This document shows, one piece after another, positions 45,461 through 57,498 of a stretch of 64,000 nt of DNA. The stretch lies in the NCBI GenBank assembly GCA_033060915.1, contig CM065387.1, positions 31,537,501 through 31,601,500 on the forward strand. The letters run 5' to 3'. This stretch comes from Euryodendron excelsum. Taxonomy: Eukaryota; Streptophyta; Magnoliopsida; Ericales; Pentaphylacaceae. The position numbers were made by a program, and so were the translations under genes. Position 1 is the first letter of the stretch, and each line of letters begins with the position of its first letter. The notes under the pieces were generated by a model that worked only from the letters and a program-made list of their open reading frames with translations, made no database searches and was not told the origin of the DNA.

Positions 45461-48400
45461 TATAAGCACCCCATTTTTGCCCGCTCGACAATCTCTGGCC
45501 CGACTGGGCTCTTTTTCACACATCACATGCATATTCTGACTCTAATCTGACTTCTAAACTACAATTTAGTCCACTGGTTGCTCCCTGGGCCCGCACGGCC
45601 CACTTGAAGTGAAATGACCATTTTGCCCATAGGCATCCGAACGCCTCAGGGACCGCACTGGCTCTGGGTATCAAACCGGTAGCCTCTCGAGAATGCTCCT
45701 TATAGTATTCCTGGCCTTCCTTTATCTTTTTGAAAAATTTCGAGTCAATTTTGGCAAACCCAGTGTAAAATGACCATTTTGCCCCTAGCAGGCCGGTCAC
45801 CTTTTCCAACCACACCGGCTCTGAGTATCAAACTGATAACCTTTGGGAACATTCTAAATAATGTTTCCAAAGCAAAAGTCTCATTCTGGGACATTCCAAG
45901 TCCATCCCGGCAGCTTTCCAACCTGGTTGACCATTTTGCCCTTAATGGCCCGGTCAACCCTTCTAACAAATCTCATCGTCATTTTTCAAGTCCTTTGTCC
46001 CCGAGACATTATTCTAAGGGTTCCTGTCCCTTTCTGGCTCTTCGGGTGATTCTCGGCCCCTTCAATTCATCCCCGGACCTTCCGGAGTCACTCTTAGTGA
46101 AGCCAGGCTAAAAATTGCATGGTAGTCACTAGTACAGGCGCCCAAATCTTCTAAAGATACATTGCTTGCTGACCTTAAACATTTGCCAAATGGCTGGCAT
46201 CACTAGTAGTGGCGCTAAGCCAAAAAATGGCCTGGCGCCACTCCTAGTGGCATCAGTGTAATTTTTGGCCTGGCTCCACTACAACAAGAGCCATTGCATT
46301 CCTCTCTCTATAAATACAGAGCCTCTTCCAGCGTGAAAAAGAACTGCAAACTCAGTCTAAACATCATAATATTCGATATACAGAGCTCGTAGCCCTCCCT
46401 AAACCCTAGCTTTTTTAAGTTTTCCAAACCCTAGCCACCATACACAAATCCTAGCCTCCTATACACTCATACACACCCCTATACACTTATACACTAACCT
46501 CCAACCCTCCATTGAAGACTTGGATTGCTATAACTCGAAGCTCTCAAAGACCAAGACAAAGCTCTCGAAGACTGAAGCGAAGACTGAAGAAAAAGCAAGA
46601 AAGCAAGGTGCGTAAAGCAAAGTGAAATAAACAAGACAAGGTAGGCTTTCTCTTTAAGTTTCTACACTTCGCCTCCTCTCTTCTCTCTCCTAACCCACTT
46701 GGGTTTTCTTCTATTTTAATCCCCCATCTTCTTCCCCCCTTTCTTTGCATGCTTGAAACAAGGGGATTCCCGGTCTATGTGTAGGATTAGACTATTGGAG
46801 GGTCACCGTGTCGAAGGCTTTCTTTTAGTCTAACCGGAGACCACGTGGGTTCTGTCCCCTTGATTATGTGGTGAAGCCTTAACCTTGTATGTTCACGACC
46901 CCAATTTGGATTGTGCATATCATTATCTTACATTCTTCCAAAATCGTTTTCAAACTCGTTTTCAAAGCTTACATTAAACTTGTTTTCAAAATTGCATCAA
47001 AGTCTTCTTTTCCAAAACTTATTTTCAAAATCACTATCCTATGGTGGTTCTAACCTTTCCATGGCTAGGGTTGCTTTAGGAAAGTGTTACATTTAAAGTG
47101 ACCAATATGGTCCATATTTTCAAATCCTTGTTGTTTTGAAAACCAATTTCTTAAAGTGGTTCTAGCCTTCTTATGGTTAGAATCATTTTAGGAAAGTGAG
47201 ACATTTATATACTTTCCAAAAAGCTCTCTTTTCAAAAGTCTCTCTTTCTAAAACCCTCCTTTTCAACATGCTTTCCTAAAACTCTTCTTTCCAAAGTTGT
47301 TTTCAAAAACTTTCTCCAAAAATCTATTTTTCAAAAACTCTCTTTTCAACTCCTTCCCAAAACATTCTCTTCAAAATTCCTTTCCTACAAGCACTCCCTA
47401 GGTTTCCTTCTTAGAAAAATCTCTTCCTAAATCTCTTTCCTAAAAATCTCTTTCTAAAAACTCCTCACTAGGATTTTTTTCCAAAAACTCTCTTTTCAAA
47501 ATTCACTTTCTAGAAACTCCTCTTTAGAATCTTCCTCCAAAAATCTTCGTTTCCAAAAACTCAATTTCCAACAAAATCCTTTTTCTTGATGCCCAAGTTA
47601 AGCCCTAGAATCCATGATTAGGAAACCCTAATTTTCCTTTCCAAAAGCATGATTTCAAACTTACATTAAAACCTAGGTTTTCAAAATCTCCCTTTTCACA
47701 TTAAAACTATACATATTTTCAAAACCTATTTTTTTTTACGTCAAAACTATAGTCTTCCAAATCTAGGGTTTCTAAAACTTCTTCTTCTCAAATCCTTGTC
47801 AAATTAAATCTTCCCTTTAGGAAACCAAACCCAATCTTCCCTTTAGGAAACTAGATCCCATCCTCCGTTTTTGGAAACAAAATCAAACCATCTCCTTTTG
47901 GAAACAAAATCCAATCCCTTGTTTTAGGAAATAGGAATCTCGATCCTTCCAAACCCAAATCTTTCCTAATTCAAATCCTTCCTAATCTCCTACTTTCCTA
48001 AACCTTAAGTTTCCAAAACTTACACTTTTAAATCTTTCCTTAAACTTTAAACTTCCAAATCCTTCTTAACCTAAATTTTCCCTAATTCCAACCTTCCCTA
48101 AATTCCACACCTTTCTAAATCTTAACTTTCCAAATCTAAATCTTCAAATCTTTCCAAAACTCTAAACTTTCTTAAATTTAAATCTTTCTAAAATTCTAAA
48201 CTTTCTAAATCTCAAATCTTTTCAAATCCAAAACTTTCTAAATTTGAAACTTTCTTAAGTTGAAACTTTCTAAATTCTAAACTTTTTAACTTTCAAAACT
48301 TCCTAATTTCATCCCTTTCCAAATTTCTACTTTCTAAACTTCAAATCTTTCCAAATCTAAAACTTTCTAAATTCCAAACTTTTCAACTTTCAAAACTTCT

Positions 48401-49708
48401 CTATTTCAAAACATTCTAAATTCAAAACTTTGCAATTTCGAAACTTTCTTAAAACGAAATGTTTCCTATTTCAAAACTTTCTTAATCTAACACTTTCCTA
48501 ATTCGAAAACTTTCCTAAAATGAAAAACTTTCCTAATTCAAACCCTTCCTAAATCCAATCTTTCCAAATCTTCCAAGTCAAACATTCGAGTCAAATCTTT
48601 CTAAATCTCAAGTCTTTCCTAAGTCTAGGTTTCATAAACCCCAATCTTTTTAAAACAAGTCCAAATCTTTCTTCCAAGTTCTATGTTTCCAAGTCAAGTC
48701 CAATCCTTCCTTTCTAAGTTCCTAAGTCTAGGTTTCCTAAAACCAAGTTTTTTAAAACTAATCTTTTCATATCTTCCAATCAAAGTCCAAATTTCCTTTT
48801 CTTCCAATTCCAATTCCAATTCGAATTCCAACTCTAACTCTTTTCCAAATCAACTCTTCTATTTTCAATCGGACTCTTGTCCGAACTACGACTAACCTGA
48901 TTCCTCCAAAAGGATACGTAGGCAACCCTCATGGGTGTGGTCACAACATTTTTTAAATTTCTATTTCTACAACTTCATTCCAATCTCCAATCTTATAATT
49001 TTCTTCAAGTTTCCAATTCCATGATCTATTTCTCTTTTCAACCTTCAATTTCAATTTTCAAAACCTTTTTTTCCAAATTCAAACTTCTATCTCTTTCTTT
49101 TCAAATCAAATCAAATTTTTTTCAAATCTATTTCCAAATCAAGTCTCTTTTTTTGCACTTGCATATCATGCATCATGTTAAATTTCTTTTTAAACATTTC
49201 TTTTTCAAAGTGGATAGGATTGAACATTGGTTAGTTGAAGACTCTCATAGGTGAATATAGGGTAAATAGACATGTAGGTACCGCAAGGGCGGGGTAGGGT
49301 GATGGCTTAGTGCGTCTTCCCTACACGTAACCATTCTCCGAACCTAGATTACTGTTTTCGAAAGACCAAAATGAAGTTTATTTTCAAAAAGGGCTTAAAT
49401 GTTTTCTAAAAGTTGCCAAACAACCTGTTTTCTTAAAAACCCTCTCTTGAGGTGGTATTTTCAAAAACCTTTTTCCAAAAACCCTAAGTGTAGTTTTCGG
49501 ATTATACTTAGTTTTTAGGTGACTTAACTCACCTTAATCAAGTTAGGTGGCAACTCTAAATCTTTTTCAAAAGCTCTTTATTTAAATTAATTTTCAATTC
49601 AAACCTAGTCGCACTCATTCTTCTAGGAGGGTGAGTTCTAACGAGAGAGTACAGTGTTTTTCCTGCTAGTGTGTGTATTCCTCGAGTGTGAAAAATTTAA
49701 GCGCGACA
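45461..49708 (+). repeat. 3' LTR (H) of the T element
   Basis: Starts TATAAGCACCCC (G to A at position 2) and ends AAGCGCGACA. U3 repeats at 45620-45950; hairpin motif 48882-48948; splice-donor-like AAG/GTAGGC at 46641; G-poor domain about 47210-48860. Confidence 0.9.
46195..46316 (+). promoter_or_regulatory. Palindromes and TATA box of LTR H
   Basis: Two palindrome copies (46195-46217 and 46233-46255, arms TGGCRYCACT / AGTGGCRYYA) are followed by a decayed TGGCTCCACT copy and TATAAATA at 46309-46316. Confidence 0.75.
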
Positions 49709-50337
49709 CAAACAGATAGCAAAATGTGTAAATTTGGGAACTCTCAAGAGCCCGTCCATAGTGCTTTCCATCGATATGTTTTGATCAAGATGATCGTTAT
49801 CTGAAGGCGATGATTGTATGGACCAAAAATAGCTATTTTGGGAAATCAATGAAACGTTTTGCAAACACTTCCAAAAGCTTATTTTTAAGCTCACTTCCCA
49901 AGATGATATCATCCAGAATCTTCTAAGGCCCCCCAAGGAAACTAAGTTTAAGAGAAACTATAGTAGAACATCATGAACACGCTCAATTTCCCCAAATTAT
50001 TCTCGATGGCATGAATATCAAGGAAAAGTTACCATAAAACTTCCCGGCGTGTAAGTGTAAGCTACATGTGCTAATATTTTGATTAGATGAAGACAAAACT
50101 TGTCTTGCAGGCTAAGTTTGGGAAGTACAAGAGTGTCATATGGCACTCTCCCATAGGTTGGGTCCCCGTGCATATATTAAATGCGCGAGGGCATTTTTTG
50201 GTCACGCGCATGTAATACATGTGCAGGCTCCAAGATAGTAGGTCTATAAATAGAGGCCTACCCCTGTGTATTTTAGAGACAAAAAACAGTGGTTAACTCG
50301 CCCAATTCACTCTAGAAAATTTAAAATTCTATGAAAA
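49709..50337 (+). mobile_element. E-family LTR fragment
   Basis: After the right target duplication of the T element, non-coding sequence leads to TATAAATAG (50245-50253) and a leader (CAGTGGTTAACTC..CCAATTCACTC). That part matches 22481-22580. It is cut at 50338 by the chromovirus LTR-like sequence. Confidence 0.55.
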
Positions 50338-51136
50338 TGTCACACCCTCAACCCAATTAAACATTAATTATGTCACATTAGGTGAGGCGTGATCGCACAG
50401 GTCACCGTACCTGCGAACAATACCTCAACACATACTCGAAAATAAAAGAACGCAACGGAATATGTGGTGTTGAAGGTGTTTATATATGAGGTAAAATTAG
50501 TATTATATGAGAAGTTCTGTGGAGACATTGATGATTTTACATATATGGTGGCATTGCATACCATTCATATTGTATGCCTTGCATTGCACTGGAGAGAGTT
50601 AACCACGGTGGGTTAACCAAGGCTTCGTCACGGTGGACTAGCCTAGGGGTGTCACGATGGACATTTCTTGATAACACGCCATCGATATATTGGGCCAACG
50701 TTATCTAAAATTGCGCGCACATGTGAGTGATACATTCTTTGCATTGAGGCATCCATGATATATCTATTGATCATTTTTACCGTGTTTATTATCATTCTTT
50801 ATGAGTTTGATTATCTATCGTGAGCATGTTGACAATTAGCTCACACCCACACAGACTGTCTTAACAGGTAACTTGGAGATGACGGTTTGGTTCACTGTAG
50901 TCTTGGTCCTTACCGTAGTGGCAATCATGTTGATGTCAGGATGTCGAGTCTCGGGGCTTAGGAGAGCTCCATTGTCTTACTTTCAGTTTCATGGTTGTAT
51001 TTTATATGAGACGTTGGGTTTTGGTGTTATGTTTTAACTTTGTATAATGGTAAAGAATTTTGTGAAAGAATGTTGATTATTTTTCAGTGGTAATATATTT
51101 CCTTTGGAGAGTTTATTATATTTTCCTCATTGTATT
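50338..51136 (+). mobile_element. Chromovirus (Del/Tekay-like) LTR-like sequence
   Basis: Begins TGTCACACCCTCAACCC, a start typical of Del/Tekay LTRs as I recall them. It includes CAGGTAACTTGGAGATGACG and GTAGTCTTGGTCC blocks often seen near their 3' side. It runs straight into RT sequence without PBS, gag or protease, so a large deletion has occurred. The right boundary is approximate. Confidence 0.45.
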
Positions 51137-51891
51137 GTTTCAGAGGTTAGAAGTTTTCTGGGATTAGCAGGTTACTATCGGAGATTTATACGAGGCTTTT
51201 CATCGATTGCCGTTCCTTTGACACAGTTGACTCGCACGAATGTGGCATTCGTGTGGACAGTTGATTGTGAATGTAGTTTTAAGGAATTGAAGACCTAGTT
51301 GACTTCAGCACTAGTATTAACAATTCCTTCTGGGAAGGGTGACTTTGTGGTGTATAGTGATGCTTCATATCAAGGATTGGGGTGTGTTCTAATGCAGCGA
51401 GGAAGAGTGATTGCTTATGCTTCGAGACAGTTGAAGACACATGAAAGGAACTATCCTATTCAAGACTTGGAGTTGGCAGCTGTAGTATTCGCATTGAAGA
51501 TATGGAGGCATTATTTGTATGGGGAACCTTGTGAAATTTATACAGATCACCAAAGCTTGAAGTATCTATTCACTCAACGAGATTTGAATGCACGATAGAG
51601 AAGATGGATGAAACTAATTAAAGACTACGAATGTGTGATTCATTACCATCCGGGAAGAGCCAATGTAGTGGCGGATGCCTTAAGTCAGAAATCTTCAGGT
51701 AGACTGGCTTGCATGCGATGTTATCGGGTAGAATTGTATGCGGAAGTGACTTCCTTGGGAGTGGAGTTTGAACAGGAAGGTATGGGTGTCATGTTAGCTC
51801 ATTTTAAGGTGAGACCATTTTTACTTGATCGAATTCGGGAACTTCAAATGCAGGATGAGCAGTTGATGAAGATTAGACAAGAAGTGATAGA
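51137..51891 (+). pseudogene. Ty3/gypsy RT C-terminus and RNase H remnant
   Basis: One frame reads the end of a gypsy reverse transcriptase (SEVRSFLGLAGYYRRFI) and then the RNase H domain ([54 protein letters not shown]). It continues through [10 protein letters not shown] and the chromovirus-type linker HYHPGRANVVADALS. The wording is closest to the Del/Tekay group. The frame has two TAG stops (51296-51298, 51596-51598), each at a position where the family commonly has glutamine, so C-to-T change is likely. It ends abruptly at 51891 where T LTR I is inserted; the integrase part is absent. Not functional. Confidence 0.9.
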
Positions 51892-54800
51892 TGTCGCACC
51901 CAGATTTTTCGCACTCGAGGAATACTCACACAAGTGGGAAAAACACTGTACTCTCTCGTTAGAACTCACCCTCCTAGAAGAATGAGTGCGACTAGGTTTG
52001 AATTGAAAATTGATTTGAATAAAGGGCTTTTGAAAAAGATTCGGAGTCGCCACCTAACTTGATTAAGGTGAGTTAGGTCACCTAAAAACTAAGCATAGTC
52101 CGAAAACTACACTTAGGTTTTTGAAAAAAGGTTTTGAAAATATCTCCTCAATAGAGGGTTTTTAAGAAAATAGGTTGTTTGGTAACCTTTGGAAAACATT
52201 TAGCCCTTTTTTGAAAAATAACTCCTTTTGGTCTTTGAAAACAGTGATCCTAGGTTCGGAGGTTGGTTACGTGTAGGAAAGACGTACTAAGCTATCACCC
52301 TACCCCACCCTTTCGGTACATACATGTCAATCTACCCTAGATTCACCTATGAGAGTCTTCAACTAACTATTGGCCAATCCTATCCACTTTGGAAAACAAT
52401 GCTTGAAAAGAAACTAACATGATGCATGATATGCAAGTGCAAGTTAAAAGAATTGAAAAGTAGATTTGAAAAGAGATTGATTTGAAATTGATTTGATTTG
52501 AAAATAGATTTGAAGAGATGGAATTGAAATTGGAAAGTTTGAAAAATTAGAAATATAAATTTGGAAATAGAAATTTGAAATTGAAATTTTGAAAATAGAT
52601 TGGAATTTGGGATTTGAAAAATGTGGAGACCGCACCCATGAGGGTGGAATTGAGAGTTTGAAAAGTGTTGTGACCGCACCTATAAAGGTTGCCTACGTAT
52701 CCCTTTGGGGGAATCAGGTCAGTCGTAGTTCGGACAAGAGTTCGATTGAAAATAGAAGAGTTGATTTGAAGAAAGAGACTGAGTTGGAAATTGAATTGGA
52801 AGATTGAGAGATTGAACTTTGAATGGAGAATTTGAAAATTGGAATTTGGAATTTTGGAATTGAAAAGATTGAATTTTGATTTGAAAAAGTAGAACTTGGA
52901 AAATATTTAGACATGTTTTGGAAAGATGGAGGTTTAAGAAAGAGAAGAGATTCAGGAAAGATTCGACTTGACTTGGAAGATTTAGGAGATTAGGAAAGAT
53001 TGGATTTAGGAAATGTTTGAATTAGGAAAGGTCCGATTTAGGAAAGTTCCGTTTTAGGAAAGTTTCATTTTTGGAAAGTTTTGAAATTAGGAAAGTTTGG
53101 AATTTAGAAAAGTTTGGAAATTGGAAAGTTTTGAATTTAGAAATTTTTGAGATAGGAAAGTTTCAACTTAGGAAAGTTTGAATTTGGAAAGGTTTGAAAA
53201 AGGAAAGTTTTCAATTTAGAAAATGTTTGAATTAAGAAAGTTTTGAGTTTAGAAAAGTCTTAGATTTGGAAAGATGTTGAAGTTTTGGAAAGTTTAGAAT
53301 TTAGAAAGTTTGGAAGTTTAGAAAGATTTAACTTGAGAAAGTTTCAAATTTAGAAAGTTTTGAATTTCGAAAGATTTGAAATTTAGAAAGTTTAAGATTT
53401 AGAAAGTCTTAGAGTTTTAGAAAATCTTGAGACCAGGAAACGTTTGAGTTTAGGAAAAGTTTGAAAACTTGAATTTGGAAAGTTAAGATTTGGAAAGGGG
53501 TTGAATTAGGAAAGGGTTGAATTAGGAAAGATTTGAAAGTTGAGTTTTAAAACTTAGGAAAGATTTTTATGTTCAAGTTTTGGAAACTTAAGATTTAGGA
53601 AAGAAGAAGCTTAGGAAGGATTTGAATTTAGGAAAGATTTGGATTTTGAAACTTAAGGAAAGATTTAAAGTTTAAGTTTAGGAAACTTATGGTTTAAGAA
53701 GGTAGGAAATTAGGAAGGAGTTGAATTAGGAAAGGTTTGGGATTTGTTTCCAAAAACGGAGGATTGGATCTAGTTTCCTAAACGGATAGATTGGATTTGG
53801 TTTCCTAAAAGGAAGGTTAGATTTGGTTTCCTAAAGGGAAGATTGAATTTAACAAGGATTTGGAAAGGGAGGTTTTGGAAACCCTAGATTTGAAAAACTA
53901 TAGTTTTGACGTAGAAAATAGGTATTGGAAACATGTATAGTTTTGATGTGAAAACAAGAGGTTTTGGAAACCTAGGTTTGGGGCAAAGTTTGAAAACCAT
54001 GTTTTTGGAAAGAAACTTAGGGTTTCCTAATCGTGGGCTCTAGGGCTTGACTTGGACTCCAAGGAAAGAGTTTTTGGAAAGTGCATTTTTGGAAACGAAG
54101 ATTTTGGAAGGAAATCCTAGAGAGGAGTTTCTAGAAAGAAGATTTTGGAAAGGATAGTTTTTGGAAAGAGATTTTTAAAGAAAAGAAGTTTTTGGAAATT
54201 GTATTTTTGGAAACGAAGGTTTTGGAAGGAAATCCTAGAGAGGAAGTTTCTAGAAGGAAGATTTTGGAAAGAAAGTTTTTTTAGAAAGATTTTTAGGGAG
54301 CGTTTTTAGAAAGTGGATTTTGGGGAGAGGATTTTGGAAAGGAGTTGAAAAAGGGAGTTTTGAAAAATGGATTTTGGGAAAGAGTTTTTAGAAAATAAGT
54401 TTGGAAACAGGAACTTTTTGGAAAGCATGTTGGAAAAGAGATTTTTAGGAGGAGGGATTTTTTGAAAAGAGAGTTTTTAGAAGGTGTAAAAACATCTCAC
54501 TTTCCTAAAGCAATTCTAACCATAAGAGGGCTAGAACCACATTAGAAAAGCGGTTTTGAAAACAACAAGATTTGAAAATATGGACCGTGTTGGTCACTTT
54601 GAATGTAACACTTTCCTAAAGCAACCCTAGCCATGGAAAAGCTAGAATCACCCTAGGATTGTGATTTTGAAAACAAGTTTTTGGAAAAGAGGATTTTGAT
54701 GCAATTTTGAAAACAAGTTTGAAAACGATTTTGAAAACAAGTTCGAAAACGAATTTTGGAAGATGCAAGATCATGATATGCACAATGCAATTTTGGGGTC

Positions 54801-55368
54801 ATGAACATACAAGGTTAAGGCTTCACCACATAATCAAGGGGGCTGGACCCACGTGGTCTCTGGTTAGACTAGAAGAAAGCCCCCAACACGGTGACTCTCC
54901 AATAGCCCAATCCTACACATGGACCGGGAATCCCCTTGTTTCAAGCATGCAAAGAAAGGGGGGGAAAGAGATGGGTGATTAAAATAGAGAAAACCCAAGT
55001 GGGTTTGGAGAGAGAAGAGAGAGGGGGGAAGTGCGAAAATTTAAATAAGGAGCCTACCTTATGTCTTGTTATTTTGTGCGCCTTGCTTTCTTCGATCTTC
55101 AGTCTTCGTCTTGATCTTCACCTTCAATCTTCAAGAGTGGTCTTCAAGCTTCAAACTTCATATTACAACTCTTTAAGTCTTTGAAGGAGGGTTGAAGGTT
55201 AGTGTATGAGTGTATGGGGATGTATAGGAGGCTAGGGTTTGTGTATAGTGGCTAGGGTTTGGAAAACCTAGGGAAGCTAGGGTTTAGGAGGTGCTCGAGC
55301 TCTGTATATTGAATTATATGAATTTTAGGTCGAATGTGTGGATCCCTTAAACGTTGAATGAGGCTCTG

Positions 55369-55451
55369 TATTTATAGAGGTTGGACAACACTAGCGCCTG
55401 TTGGAGTGGCGCCAGGCCAAAGTTTACACGGGCGCCACTAGGAGTGGCGCC
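55369..55451 (-). promoter_or_regulatory. TATA box and palindromes of LTR I
   Basis: TATTTATA at 55369-55376 is TATAAATA on the minus strand. Upstream on that strand lies GGCGCCACT, AGG, AGTGGCGCC (55431-55451), a 9-bp-arm palindrome, plus GGCGCCA at about 55408. Confidence 0.75.
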
Positions 55452-56279
55452 AGCAATTTAGGAAATGTTTAAGGTCGGCAAGCAACGTATCTTTGACTAG
55501 ATTTGGGCGCCTGTACTAGTGACTACCATGCAATTTTTATCCTAGCTTCACTAGAAGTGGCTTTGGAAAGTTCGGGAATGATTTGAAGGAGCCGGGAATG
55601 ACCCTGAAGGTCGGAAAAGAGTAAGAAGAGTTAAAATAGTGTCTTGGAAGTATTTGACTTGAAAAGTGAGGATAAGACAGGTCGAAAAAGTTGACCGGGC
55701 CTTTAGGGCTAAAACGGTCAATCGGACCAGGAAACTGCCTGGACAAACTCGGACAGTCCCAGAAGAAGACTTGGGATCTGAAAACATTATTTAGAATGTT
55801 CCCAGAGGTTGCCGGTTTGATTTCCAGAGTCGGCGTGGTCGGAGAAGGAGACCGGCCCACTAGGGGCAAAACGGTTATTTCGCACCAGGTTGGCCGAAAC
55901 TGACTCGGAATGATCCGAAAAGGTAAAAGGAGGTTGAGAACACTATAAAAAGTAGTCTCAGGAGGTTACCGGTTTGATACCCAGAGCCAGTGTGGTCAAA
56001 AAAGGAGACCGGCCCACCAGGGGCAAAACGGTCATTTTGTACCGAGTTGGCCAGAACTGACTCGAAATGATCCGGAAAGATAAAGGAAGGTTGAGAGTAC
56101 TATAAAAAGCAATCTCAGAGGGTTACCGGTTTGATACCCAAAGCCGGTGTGGTTCCCAGGGCATTCGGATGCCTAGGGGCAAAATGGTCATCTTGACCGG
56201 AAAGTCTCGGAAAACGTCCAAAGGGCAGTTTGGTCATTTTTCACTAAAGTGGGCTAACAGACACTGGCGTTGGCCTAGG

Positions 56280-56870
56280 TTTTGAGTGTTTCCGCCACTC
56301 TAACAGCGGTTGTCGTGACACAGGGGTTTGTTGGCAATTCCCTATATCGACCTATTTGTGAGTATATCCGCTACTCTAACGGTTTTGTGAGTAGTTTCGC
56401 TACTCGGACCGTCTCGAGAAATAAACTGTCTCGAGAGAGGGATTGGAAAGGGGACTTATCGTCTCCGAAGAGATGTGCCTGAGTTGGAACCGTCTCGAGG
56501 AATAAACTGTCTCGAGAGAGGGATTGGAAAGGGTCTTACCGTCTTCGAAAAGACGCACCGGGAGTGGAACCGTCTCGAGGAATAAACTGTCTCGAGAGTG
56601 GGATTGGAAAGGGGACTTATCGTCTCCGAAGAGACATGCCTGGGATTGGAACCGTCTCGAGGAATAAACTGTCTCAAGAGAGGGATTGGAAAGGGGTCTT
56701 ATTGCCTTCGAGGAGACGTGCCTGGGATTGGAACCGTCTCAAGGAATAAACTGTCTCGAGAGAGGGATTGGAAAGGGGTCTTACCATCTTTGAAAAGACG
56801 TGCCTGGATTGGAACCGTCTCAAAGAATAAACTGTCTCGAGAGAGGGATTGGAAAGGAAAGGACAATGCC
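56280..56870 (-). repeat. U3 minisatellites of LTR I: hairpins and six 81-bp units
   Basis: AACTGTCTCGAGAGAGGGAT recurs six times about 81 bp apart (near 56423, 56505, 56586, 56668, 56748, 56829). Each unit also holds a CGTCTTCGAAAAGACG-type inverted repeat. GAGTGTTTCCGCCACTC and a GAGTATATCCGCTACTC variant lie at 56283-56380. LTR J has only two 81-bp units. Confidence 0.8.
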
Positions 56871-57045
56871 CCTAAGGGCATTTTGGTCATTTTACCTCTA
56901 TTTGGGCCTGACAGGCCCGCGAAGCGATGGACAGACAGGATTTGGACCTAGAGAATTGGTTTCAATAGGAATATGCCCATAATGACTTAAACACAAGTCT
57001 GGACGGAGTGTAGACTGCCTCGCGGTAAAAAATGGGGTGCTTACA

Positions 57046-57083
57046 GCTACCCCTCTTTTTCTGTCTTTGCTTGTCAAAGACAG
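57046..57083 (-). promoter_or_regulatory. Polypurine tract and hairpin of element I
   Basis: Plus-strand GCTACCCCTCTTTTT is the complement of AAAAAGAGGGGTAGC. CTGTCTTTG (57061-57069), CTTGT and CAAAGACAG (57075-57083) form a 9-bp stem. Relative to the copy at 45425, both arms changed at the same pair. Confidence 0.75.
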
Positions 57084-57498
57084 AAAATGACAAAAGTAAG
57101 AGTCCCATGTTGACCGCGCGGTAGTCGGAGGGACGGACATTAGAAATCTTTCGACAACGGGGGTCGAAAATGGATAACGGGCCAAAAAGGCCTTCGAAAA
57201 TGAGTTTTGACGGGAAAAAGGGCAAAACTACCCAGAATTTATAACTGGCGCCACTCTTTGGTAAAAAGGGACTGGCGCCTCTGCTAGTGGCGCCGGCTTA
57301 AAGTTAAAACCAGAAAATTTCTGGTTCGAATAGCCGCGACACTTTGGAGAAATTTCTGCAAATCCGAGAAGTTCTGCGTGAGACTTGACTTGAACTTTGA
57401 AGGGGCACTGCTTGGAGACCACTGGTGATTGCCGAAAGGAGACCACGTCGCCAGAAAAGTCACCGGAAGAGAAGATTTCGCCGGAGAACTTCTAAAGA
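57084..57498 (+). other. Upstream exon/leader of the antisense PMD gene
   Basis: Collinear with 1322-1707 (minus). It contains TGGCGCCACT at about 57246 and GACTGGCGCC..GCTAGTGGCGCC at 57270-57292, copies of the LTR promoter palindrome. It ends with GCCGGAGAACTTCTAAAGA before the donor. A transcription start probably lies here, but no clear TATA box is seen. Confidence 0.4.

Larger units (their letters stand above)
35307..49708 (+). mobile_element. Complete non-coding T element (LARD-like)
   Basis: LTR G (4162 bp), internal region of 5992 bp and LTR H (4248 bp), flanked by CAAAT (35302-35306) and CAAAC (49709-49713), a target duplication with one mismatch. A PBS-like site follows LTR G, and a hairpin plus polypurine tract precedes LTR H. 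I see no gag, protease, RT, RNase H or integrase motif inside. Very long LTRs with a non-coding interior recall the large retrotransposon derivatives (LARDs) described in Triticeae. The LTRs look roughly 90% or more identical by eye, so this insertion is clearly older than the copia one. Confidence 0.85.
51892..57045 (-). mobile_element. T-family LTR I (3' LTR, minus strand)
   Basis: Reads on the minus strand from TGTAAGC (57045) to GGTGCGACA (51892), 5154 bp, the longest T LTR here. The polypurine tract and hairpin at 57046-57083 mark it as the 3' LTR of an element extending to the right. U3 holds six 81-bp repeats, GAGT/ACTC hairpins and three 156-bp-type repeats (about 55690-56200). Further along are a near-perfect palindrome pair with TATA, the leader with AAG/GTAGGC (donor at 55057), the G-poor domain (C-poor on plus) and the CTACG hairpin motif (52669-52732). 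It interrupts the chromovirus RNase H region. Confidence 0.88.
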
